NCBI GenBank assembly: GCA_947630715.1
Contig: CANRIP010000003.1
Location: 1-64,000, forward strand
Reading direction: 5' to 3'
Length of the DNA stretch: 64,000 nucleotides
DNA from: an uncultured Acetatifactor sp.
Lineage (GTDB): Bacteria; Bacillota; Clostridia; Lachnospirales; Lachnospiraceae
This document shows, piece after piece, positions 8,969 through 15,620 of the stretch. Made by a program: the position numbers and the translations under genes. Within the stretch, counting starts at the first letter, position 1. Each line of letters starts with the position of its first letter. Below the pieces are notes generated by a model. It worked only from the letters and a program-made list of their open reading frames with translations. It had not been told where the DNA came from and did not search any database.

Positions 8969-8977
8969 GGGGTTTTT
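8952..8977 (-). terminator. Terminator of the fla/che operon
   Basis: A perfect 10-bp stem (AAAAACCCCT with AGGGGTTTTT) and a 6-nt loop lie about 55 nt past the last gene of the flagellar operon. On the minus strand the descending arm ends in TTTTT. The symmetric A and T runs would let it work in both directions. Confidence 0.85.
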
Positions 8978-9032
8978 GCAAAACCGAACGCATGGGGCCG
9001 GAAACCCAAAATCCGCCGATGGAAACCCAAAC

Positions 9033-9785
9033 TCAGGCGATGATCCCGGCGATTTCCTCCCAGGTGGCCCCCAGGGGAATCCGATAGGTGCCGGTGCGGA
9101 TGCTTTTGGAATATCCGTTTTCCACCAGATAGGCGTCGAATTCCCCCGCGTCCTCAATCAGTCCGGCCTCCCTGAGCCTGCGGCTCACCGTGTAAGAGCT
9201 GTCCCCCCTGACAATCACAATGGTGACTGTTTCCGGCTCCGCACTGCTTGCCGGGGAGTCATTTTCTTCCGGCTCGGGCGGATTTTCTGATGCCTCGCCG
9301 CCTTCCGGCGTTTCGTTTCCTGCCGAGTCAGGCCCGGCGCTGCCTTCCGGTTCTTCGTTTCCTTCCGGCTGCTCCTCCGATGCCCCATTTTCTTCCGGCT
9401 CGGACGGATTTTCTGATGCCTCGCCGCCTTCCGGCATTTCGTTTCCTGCCGAGTCAGGCTCCGCGCTGCCTTCCGGTTCTTCGTTTTCTGCCGCGTCAGG
9501 CTCCGCGCTGCCTTCCGGTTCTTCGTTTCCTTCCGGTTCTTGGCTGCTTGCCGGAGGGGCGCTCCCTTCCGGCTCTTGCGGCGCATTCTCCGAATTTCCC
9601 TGGCTGCCCGTATTTCCCACATTCGCCAGGCTCAGAGAATCCGGATCCACCATGCCCAGATTGGCCGCCAGCGCACGGATTTCACCGTCGGACAGGGGCT
9701 TTTCCGGTTCCGCCGTGATTCCCATCACCAGAGCCGTCACCAAAATGCCGATGCCAAGCCCTCTTAAATAATATTTCAGTTTCAA
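9033..9785 (-). CDS. MltG/YceG-like membrane protein with acidic repeats, no catalytic domain
   Basis: The 250-residue protein has an N-terminal membrane anchor (about residues 8-24) and a long low-complexity linker (about 60-180) rich in EPEGSAEP and NEEPEG units. The last 60 residues (VTIVIVRGDSSYTVSRRLREAGLI to EEIAGIIA) resemble the LysM-like N-terminal part of YceG/MltG endolytic transglycosylases. The MltG catalytic domain is absent, so it is probably a peptidoglycan-binding or scaffolding protein outside the membrane. The linker contains a 126-bp direct repeat (copies from 9261 and 9387). It is the last gene of the fla/che operon, and its ATG overlaps the preceding gene by 4 nt. A role in motility or envelope is inferred from position only. 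Confidence 0.7.
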   Translation of the reverse strand: MKLKYYLRGLGIGILVTALVMGITAEPEKPLSDGEIRALAANLGMVDPDSLSLANVGNTGSQGNSENAPQEPEGSAPPASSQEPEGNEEPEGSAEPDAAENEEPEGSAEPDSAGNEMPEGGEASENPSEPEENGASEEQPEGNEEPEGSAGPDSAGNETPEGGEASENPPEPEENDSPASSAEPETVTIVIVRGDSSYTVSRRLREAGLIEDAGEFDAYLVENGYSKSIRTGTYRIPLGATWEEIAGIIA

Positions 9786-10621
9786 ATAGATTCCTCCAGA
9801 CCGTTCTTATCGTCAAACAGATCGATCACCAGTTTTACCTCGCCGACGCCCAGCCCCAGTTCCTTCGCAATCTGAACCCGGTCCATGCCGCGTCCATACA
9901 GCTCCAAAATCCGTTCGTTGGAATTGCCGGAATCCTCCGGGGAAGGAGTCTTAAGCTGCCCCGGACGGGATGGCGCGCCTTCCCTGCTCTCCTGAACCCC
10001 CTTCGCCATCTGCGCCTCCGCGGTTCTCACAAAGGCGGCCTTGGGCGTGTCAACGGGTTCCGGCGCCAGTCTCTGAAACGTACCCGCGGGTTCCGGCGCC
10101 AATCTCTGAAACGTACCCGCTGGTTCCGGCGCCTGTCTCTGGAACGTACCCGCTGGTTCCGGCGCCTGTCTCTGAAACGGATTCGCAGTTTCCGGCGCCA
10201 TCCTCTGGAACGTATTCACGGTTTCCTCCGCTTCCTTCACCGTGCGGTTGACTTCCGACACCGTATTTTTCAGGTTGACATGCTTGCTGTTGAGCATGTC
10301 ATAGAGGAACATCGCCTCCTCGTGATTCCTGTGGATTTCCTCCAGCACAGTGTCCGAATACTCGTTCACCGCCATAATTTTTTCATTGGAAAGCCGCTCC
10401 AGCGACCTTTCCGTCTTTTCCATGGCGTAGGTAACCGCTTCCTCCACCACTTCGTCCACATGCCCTTTTACGGCTTCCATTTCCCGGCCCACCAGCTCCC
10501 GGACTTCCTCCTGTGCGGACACGGCCGGCGCCTGACCTTTTTTCTCCCCCGAGGGAATCAGAAAACTCAGTATAAAAATGATCCCCCCCGCGATCAGCAG
10601 GGCGATCTCCAAAGCATCCAT
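9782..10621 (-). CDS. DUF6115-like single-pass membrane coiled-coil protein
   Basis: The 279-residue protein has one N-terminal membrane helix (about 5-23), a charged cytoplasmic coiled coil (about 35-135), a repeat region, and a C-terminal helix-turn-helix-like segment (ILELYGRGMDRVQIAKELGLGVGEVKLVIDLF, about 238-270) of the DUF6115 type. The repeat region has five 11-residue units of the pattern FQRxAPEPAGT, encoded by five 33-bp DNA repeats at 10048-10212. Located between sigD/fapA and rpsB, it occupies the place that swrB holds in Bacillus subtilis and has a similar layout. Equivalence to SwrB, an activator of flagellar assembly, is an inference. Confidence 0.65.
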   Translation of the reverse strand: MDALEIALLIAGGIIFILSFLIPSGEKKGQAPAVSAQEEVRELVGREMEAVKGHVDEVVEEAVTYAMEKTERSLERLSNEKIMAVNEYSDTVLEEIHRNHEEAMFLYDMLNSKHVNLKNTVSEVNRTVKEAEETVNTFQRMAPETANPFQRQAPEPAGTFQRQAPEPAGTFQRLAPEPAGTFQRLAPEPVDTPKAAFVRTAEAQMAKGVQESREGAPSRPGQLKTPSPEDSGNSNERILELYGRGMDRVQIAKELGLGVGEVKLVIDLFDDKNGLEESI

Positions 10622-10659
10622 CTGTCCTCTTTCCCGCTGCCAAAGGCAGCCGACATTTC

Positions 10660-10965
10660 TCAGATTTTCATATCAAAGCCGGGCCGCCCTTCACGGCCGG
10701 CCTGCTGTCCGGCGTTCCTTTTCCGGTTCCTGCCGCCGTCCCCCTGATATTCATTGTTTCCCTTTTCTTTTGCGTCGGGATTCTTCTGATGCCACCGGGC
10801 CTCGTCGCTGGTGCGCACCTGGCGGATGTTCTGCTGGGTAGTCTTCTGCGCCTGTTCGCTCAGATTGGTTTGTTCCACAAATCCCTTGTTGTCTTCGTTA
10901 TGCTTTACCGTGGTGTAATCCTGGGATCTGGATATAGTGGTAAACTCTATGGATCCAAATGCCAT
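10660..10965 (-). CDS. Hypothetical protein in the flagellar operon
   Basis: I do not recognise this 101-residue protein. It is hydrophilic with no membrane segment. The N-terminal part (MAFGSIEFTTISRSQDYTTVKHNEDNKG) looks ordered. The rest is rich in Q, N, K, R and G and probably disordered. A clear AAAAGGGGGC ribosome binding site precedes the ATG, and spacing to both neighbours (fapA upstream, DUF6115 gene downstream) is short, so it is very likely translated. Its place suggests a motility-related role, but nothing in the sequence shows one. Confidence 0.65.
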   Translation of the reverse strand: MAFGSIEFTTISRSQDYTTVKHNEDNKGFVEQTNLSEQAQKTTQQNIRQVRTSDEARWHQKNPDAKEKGNNEYQGDGGRNRKRNAGQQAGREGRPGFDMKI

Positions 10966-10986
10966 TGGTAAGCCCCCTTTTCACCC

Positions 10987-12576
10987 CTAGAGCGGTTTCA
11001 TGGTAATCTCGCCCTTTTCTCTGACAAACTTGCAGTATTGGAAACTGCTTTGAATGGTTCTGGTTGCATCCCCGATAATAATGGTGGTGCCGGGATGTAT
11101 CTCGTTATTCACCACCACCTCCGCCATCTTCTGGATTTCCATCATGGCGCGGAAACGTTCCAGCCTCTGGTTCATCTGCTCCAGCTCGGCTCCCTTTTCC
11201 TCCACCAGCTTTGCCACGCTGCGCATATATTTTAACTGGCTCTCATTGTAGGCAAACCCCTTGGCAATCTTTTCCTTAAAATTGGTCAGGATCACCTCGG
11301 CGTTTTTCACCGTTTTCGTCAGATCCTCCACGGCCTTCTGCATCCGGCTGAACTGGGTTTTAATCAGAGGATTCACCCCCACCTCCAATATGGTGGTGGA
11401 GCCCATCTCCGCGCCGATATTCTTCGCCGTAACCTTGACGCCGGCCTGGACGAATCCGCCCATAATCACTCCCTTGCGGCCTTCCACCCGGACTTCGTTC
11501 CCGGCGGAAACCTTGCTGTTCATGATCGCCTCCGCCTCCACATAGCCTCCGGCAGCCACCCTGGCATTTTCCAGGAATTTTACCACCACATCGCCGCCGG
11601 CTTTCAGATATCCCTTCTGCATGCCGTTCATTCCCTTGGCGATGATAATATTGCCTCCGGCGATCACCTTCGCGCCTTCTACCAGGCCGTTGATGATAAT
11701 ATTGCCCCCGGCCTTGACTTGAAAATTGGCCGAGACGTTCCCGTCCACCTGGATACTTCCCTCATAATCCAGATTTCCGGTGGAAACGTCCACATTTTTG
11801 ACTTCGTACACATCGGATACAAACACCTTGTCGTCCACCAGGGACACATGTCCGTCCACCAGGGAGACAATCGACAGCTTATCCTCGGTCATCTCGATAT
11901 TGCGGCCGAATTTAAAGGTTTCCCTCCTGACTTCCCTGGGCTTGATGGGCTGTCCGTAAATATCATGCCCCTCGATCCCCTGCTGCTCCGGTATGATCCT
12001 TGCCAGCACATCGCCTTTCTTGCACTGGTTGATGGTGGTCATCTGGAAATAATCCACGCTGCCGTCTTCCCGCTGCTTGGGCCTTCTGTGCATATCCGTG
12101 TTAAAGCCGTATTCAATCCGCGCATCCGTGCCTTGAACGGGCTCCTGCCCCTTAGCGATAATCAGATCGGTGCAGTAGATGCCATCGGTGGAAAAATGCC
12201 TTTCCAGCGCCTCCATACACAGGCCAAAGGTAATTCCCTTGATCCGCAGATCCTTCACAAAATCATCCATGCCGATCCGTTTTCCTGTCTCGGAGGGAGG
12301 GATGAAACGGGCCACGGCCGTCATTTTATCTTCGTCCTCAGTCAACTGATAGGATTCCGGGCAGGAAGGGCAGTCGCCGATTCCCAGCCGGCAGACGCAG
12401 TCAGTCTCCTCCATCAGCTCCATCTCGATCCGCTTTCTGTCATAACCGATTCCCAGTCCGTCCAGATAGCCCAACAGTTCGCCTATATTGATCAGTTCAC
12501 CGCCGTCCCTGGGCTGATACAGCGCAATGCCGTAACCGTCGGAATCGCTTACCAGCCGAAAATATCCGTTCTGCAT
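10987..12576 (-). CDS. FapA family protein (DUF342)
   Basis: The 529-residue cytosolic protein is of the FapA/DUF342 type. A mixed N-terminal region (about 1-215) precedes a repetitive beta-helix-like segment (about 220-400) with recurrent GG/AGGNIIIxG and AGGDVVVK patterns. A coiled coil follows at about 410-480, then a short beta C-terminus (HPGTTIIIGDATRTIQSSFQYCKF). Members are often encoded beside fliA/sigD and have been linked to flagellar assembly and polar localisation. It lies directly downstream of sigD in the same operon. Its molecular activity is not known. Confidence 0.85.
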   Translation of the reverse strand: MQNGYFRLVSDSDGYGIALYQPRDGGELINIGELLGYLDGLGIGYDRKRIEMELMEETDCVCRLGIGDCPSCPESYQLTEDEDKMTAVARFIPPSETGKRIGMDDFVKDLRIKGITFGLCMEALERHFSTDGIYCTDLIIAKGQEPVQGTDARIEYGFNTDMHRRPKQREDGSVDYFQMTTINQCKKGDVLARIIPEQQGIEGHDIYGQPIKPREVRRETFKFGRNIEMTEDKLSIVSLVDGHVSLVDDKVFVSDVYEVKNVDVSTGNLDYEGSIQVDGNVSANFQVKAGGNIIINGLVEGAKVIAGGNIIIAKGMNGMQKGYLKAGGDVVVKFLENARVAAGGYVEAEAIMNSKVSAGNEVRVEGRKGVIMGGFVQAGVKVTAKNIGAEMGSTTILEVGVNPLIKTQFSRMQKAVEDLTKTVKNAEVILTNFKEKIAKGFAYNESQLKYMRSVAKLVEEKGAELEQMNQRLERFRAMMEIQKMAEVVVNNEIHPGTTIIIGDATRTIQSSFQYCKFVREKGEITMKPL

Positions 12577-12602
12577 ACTATTATCCCCGTTTGATCCTCA
12601 TT

Positions 12603-13376
12603 TTAATGATCCAGAAGAATTCCCATGTAGTTCCCCATTCTGCCTTTCATTTTCTGAAGCGCCCTGGTGTGCAGTTGGGAAACTCTGGATTCCGACACTT
12701 CCAGAATGCTGCTGATCTCCTTTAATGTCAGTTCTTCATAATAATAAAGCGTGATTACCTTTCGTTCCTTTTCGGTGAGATAGTCCAACGCCTCCCCCAG
12801 CGTTCTGGCAAGCTCCTCCTTCTCCACCTTTTCTTCCGGGGATTCATACCCGGAGGCGAGATTCCTGTTATACTCCCTGGGGACGTCGCTTCCCTGCTCC
12901 ATATACTCGTTCAGGGACACCAACCCGGTGATCTTCATCTGGGACTGCCAATCCAGATATTCCTCATCGGAAATTCCCAGTCCCCTGGCAATTTCTTCAT
13001 CGGTGGCCGCCCTTCCCGAATTCTGTTCCACCTCCCGGATCACGGCCTCCACGCGTTTCTGTTTCTGCCGGATCGATCTGGGGATCCAGTCCATCCTGCG
13101 GATCTGATCCAGAATCGCTCCCCGGATCCTCAGGCTTGCATATGTCTCAAACTTCACTTCCTTGAAACAGTCAAATTTGTCTATGGCGTCAATCAGCCCG
13201 AAAATACCGTAGCTGACCATGTCCTCATATTCCACGCTGTAACCGAGATACATACTCAGTCTGCCGGCTACCACCTTGACAAGAGGAGCATATTCCAAAA
13301 TAATCTTCTCTCTGGTTTCCGGTGATTTGGTCTTCGCATATTCCGCCAACAGCTTTTTTCTGCCAGTCTCATCCAT
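12603..13376 (-). CDS. sigD: RNA polymerase sigma factor for flagellar genes (sigma-28/SigD, FliA/WhiG family)
   Basis: The 257-residue sigma-70-family factor directs RNA polymerase to late flagellar and chemotaxis promoters. Region 2 is seen in LSMYLGYSVEYEDMVSYGIFGLIDAIDKFD and FETYASLRIRGAILDQIRRMDWIPRSIRQK. Region 3 holds VEAVIREVEQNSGRAATDEEIARGLGIS. Region 4 ends in LTLKEISSILEVSESRVSQLHTRALQKMKGRM. These motifs and the length (about 255) match the FliA/WhiG group. It sits near the end of the fla/che operon, as in Bacillus subtilis. Its anti-sigma factor FlgM is not in this window. Confidence 0.95.
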   Translation of the reverse strand: MDETGRKKLLAEYAKTKSPETREKIILEYAPLVKVVAGRLSMYLGYSVEYEDMVSYGIFGLIDAIDKFDCFKEVKFETYASLRIRGAILDQIRRMDWIPRSIRQKQKRVEAVIREVEQNSGRAATDEEIARGLGISDEEYLDWQSQMKITGLVSLNEYMEQGSDVPREYNRNLASGYESPEEKVEKEELARTLGEALDYLTEKERKVITLYYYEELTLKEISSILEVSESRVSQLHTRALQKMKGRMGNYMGILLDH

Positions 13377-13423
13377 GAAACCTATGCTCCTTTCCGTTTT
13401 TTCGCGGGTGTGTCACCGAGGGT

Positions 13424-13726
13424 TCAATTCTCCCCCCGGCTCTCGTCTTCCTCGGGCTTTTCCTGCGCTGTGCCGCCCTCCTGGCCCTCCTGGCCGTCCG
13501 TCTCTTTCTCGATCACTTCTCCCTCTTCCAGCCTGCGTTTTTCGTTTTGGGCGTCAAAATAATCCAGCGCCAGTTTCAGCGCGCTCCCCAGGAGAAAAAA
13601 GACCAGCATCACCGTAAAAAGCGCAACCAGCTTTGCCAGGACGGTATAATGTCTGACAAAGGTAATGATGCTTGTGACAGCGCCCGCCGTCAGCATCAAA
13701 AGAAGGGGCAAGTTCTTTCTGTTCAT
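13424..13726 (-). CDS. Small membrane protein of the flagellar operon, unknown function
   Basis: The 100-residue protein has two membrane helices (about residues 7-25 and 31-53) and a highly charged, Glu-rich C-terminal tail (from about residue 60). An AAGAGG ribosome binding site lies 5 nt before the ATG. It sits between cheD and sigD with short spacers. I do not know its function; it resembles small proteins that recur between chemotaxis genes and sigD in clostridial flagellar operons. Two helices with a cytoplasmic tail would suit a membrane partner of the flagellum or the chemosensory array, but this is speculation. Confidence 0.65.
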   Translation of the reverse strand: MNRKNLPLLLMLTAGAVTSIITFVRHYTVLAKLVALFTVMLVFFLLGSALKLALDYFDAQNEKRRLEEGEVIEKETDGQEGQEGGTAQEKPEEDESRGEN

Positions 13727-13757
13727 ATTTCCTCTTTTCCGCCGTTTCGGTACGGCA

Positions 13758-14249
13758 TCAGATAACCGATTCGGATCTGCCCACCGCGCGAATATGAAAC
13801 TCTCCCGTCTCAGGGTAGAATATTACCGTTCTTCCGTAATTGGCTCCGGTATCCTCGGCCAGAATAGGGATTTTTAATTCCTTCAGCTTTGCCTTGGTCG
13901 CCTCCACATTGCGCTGCCCCACCTGTCCCATGGCGGAACTGCCTCCCTGAAAGGAAAACATGGTGGCCCCTCCGGCAATTTTCGCAACCATACGGCTCCT
14001 TTTCGCCCCCAGCTTTTCCATCTGGAGAACCAGCTCCGCAATACCCGTATCCGCAAACTTCGGAACCGATAAGCCGCCGTTTTTAATGGCTTTGCTGTCC
14101 GGCAGCATAATATGCGCCAGGCCGCCGATTTTTGTCACGGGATCCCGGATGGCGATCCCGACGCACGATCCCAGGCCCAGGGTCGTCACTCCGTTGGGGC
14201 TGACGCAGGTTTTCAGATCCGCCATCCCCACTTTTATTATCTCACTCAT
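13758..14249 (-). CDS. cheD: Chemoreceptor glutamine deamidase CheD
   Basis: The 163-residue product deamidates specific glutamines in chemoreceptors and, in Bacillus-type systems, binds CheC and stimulates its CheY-P phosphatase. The catalytic Cys is C29 in LGLGSCVGI, and the conserved His is H46 in GGLAHIMLP. The AKIAGGATMF and GQRNVEATKAKL motifs follow. It is encoded just after cheC, which fits the CheC-CheD partnership. A terminator-like hairpin in the 85-nt gap between cheC and cheD may lower its expression relative to cheC. Confidence 0.96.
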   Translation of the reverse strand: MSEIIKVGMADLKTCVSPNGVTTLGLGSCVGIAIRDPVTKIGGLAHIMLPDSKAIKNGGLSVPKFADTGIAELVLQMEKLGAKRSRMVAKIAGGATMFSFQGGSSAMGQVGQRNVEATKAKLKELKIPILAEDTGANYGRTVIFYPETGEFHIRAVGRSESVI

Positions 14250-14308
14250 GTGTCACTTTCCATATCCTTTATATTTCAGTCGAATTTTGATGTCAGGCCG
14301 CAAAAAAG

Positions 14309-14332
14309 ACACCCCAAAACCGGGGTTTTACG
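14309..14332 (-). terminator. Possible weak intra-operon terminator between cheC and cheD
   Basis: On the minus strand ACCCC and GGGGT form a short stem around a 6-nt loop, followed within 3 nt by six T residues. The stem is only five base pairs, so partial termination or attenuation is the most that can be claimed. Confidence 0.35.
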
Positions 14333-14334
14333 TC

Positions 14335-14958
14335 TTATACCACCGGCAGCCCCAATGCCGTCAGTATCTTTGCATAAGATTCCAGATCGGGGATCAGGAT
14401 AAAATAACCGTCCAGCTCCACCTCGTCATAAAACTGCGATTGAATCAAAAGGATCTTGTCTCCGAAGATGCCAAACTGAATGGCCGGTACGCTTAAAATC
14501 GCTCCCGCCATATCCACGGTCAGCGCCGGAGGCGTGGGGAAAATCTTCAGGTTGGTCAAAGTGGACAGGGAGTTCAGATAAGCCCCCGTGATAATATTCC
14601 CCACTTCCTTCATGGCGGACAGCCCCATCTCCTCAAACTCGGAGCCTTCCGGCAGCATCCCCATGGTGATTTTACGAATCAGGTGCTTTGCGCTCTCCTC
14701 CTCCACCATGAACATCATACTGCCGGTGATGTCGCCTTCCACACCCAGGAAAACGCCGACCATAATCTGTTCCTCGCCGCCCATCATATCTCCAACGGCG
14801 CTGAAGTCCAAAAGCCTTACCTGCGGCACCTTCATATCGACTTTGCACTGAAGCATCTGCGACAGCGCCGTCATGGCATTTCCCGCCCCGATGTTACCCA
14901 ATTCCTTCAGAACATCGTAATAATTTTCCGTAACCTGCTCAACTGTCATATTTCCCAT
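14335..14958 (-). CDS. cheC: CheY-P phosphatase CheC
   Basis: The 207-residue CheC family protein dephosphorylates CheY-P during adaptation. It contains the two pseudo-symmetric active-site motifs with E-x-x-N: ELGNIGAGNA near residue 19 and EVGNIITGAYLN near residue 117, so both sites look intact. The length matches CheC and not the longer FliY. It lies downstream of cheW across a 158-nt gap that carries a stem-loop, and upstream of its partner gene cheD. Confidence 0.94.
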   Translation of the reverse strand: MGNMTVEQVTENYYDVLKELGNIGAGNAMTALSQMLQCKVDMKVPQVRLLDFSAVGDMMGGEEQIMVGVFLGVEGDITGSMMFMVEEESAKHLIRKITMGMLPEGSEFEEMGLSAMKEVGNIITGAYLNSLSTLTNLKIFPTPPALTVDMAGAILSVPAIQFGIFGDKILLIQSQFYDEVELDGYFILIPDLESYAKILTALGLPVV

Positions 14959-15060
14959 GGGAAATGTCTCCTTTCATCATATCTTGCTTTCACACCCGGC
15001 GGCTTTCCCTTGCCGGAGGCGGGTTTTCCTCGGTTCCGGACAGATTCTGTCAGAACGCAG

Positions 15061-15097
15061 AATTCTAAGCCAGCTTTTTTGCTGACTTAGAAATTCT
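15061..15097 (-). other. Long stem-loop between cheW and cheC
   Basis: Near-perfect inverted repeat: TTCTAAGTCAGC and GCTGGCTTAGAA on the minus strand pair over 12 positions with one G-U pair around a six-base A loop, and the stem extends with one bulge. There is no T run after it on the minus strand, so it is not a typical terminator. It may act in mRNA processing or stability. Confidence 0.6.
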
Positions 15098-15116
15098 TTT
15101 CCGCCGGTTTCACGGA

Positions 15117-15602
15117 TCAGCCCTCCAGGCTTATGGCGTTTAAATCAAACAGAGAGATCAGTTCCCCGTTATGTTTTCCAACCGCGTTAATCAGATTGGT
15201 ACGGCCTTCCTTATTGTTGTCGGCTATCTTTTCAATATCGTCGCTGTTTAAGCTGACGACCTCCTTCACCTCGTCCACCAAAAATCCCACGTTTCCTTCT
15301 TCAGCCAGCTTTAACACGATAATCCTGGTGGTCTTCGTGATCTCGTCCGCCGCCAGATTCATGCGCAGCCGGATGCTCATCACAGGGATGACCACACCCC
15401 GAAGATTGATCACGCCCTTCAGATAGGGGGGCATCTTGGGAACGCGGGTAATATGCTGCATTCTGGTGATGGTTTCAATATTGCGGATATCGATGCCGTA
15501 CTGTTCGTCTCCCAGACGGATCACGATATACTGAATGGTTTCCGTGGGATGCTGTCTTTCGTCTTCCGAAACAAGCTTGTTGGTATTGGTACTCAGCTCC
15601 AT
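15117..15602 (-). CDS. cheW: Chemotaxis coupling protein CheW
   Basis: The 161-residue CheW-like SH3-fold protein couples CheA to chemoreceptors in the membrane array. The sequence QYIVIRLGDEQYGIDIRNIETITRMQHITRVPKMPPYLKGVINLRGVVIPVMSIRLRMN is typical of the family. NVGFLVDEVKEVVSL follows. A good AGGGAGG ribosome binding site precedes the ATG. It lies 18 nt downstream of cheA, and the two are probably translated from the same transcript. Confidence 0.96.
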   Translation of the reverse strand: MELSTNTNKLVSEDERQHPTETIQYIVIRLGDEQYGIDIRNIETITRMQHITRVPKMPPYLKGVINLRGVVIPVMSIRLRMNLAADEITKTTRIIVLKLAEEGNVGFLVDEVKEVVSLNSDDIEKIADNNKEGRTNLINAVGKHNGELISLFDLNAISLEG

Positions 15603-15620
15603 GTCTGTATCCTCCCTTCC

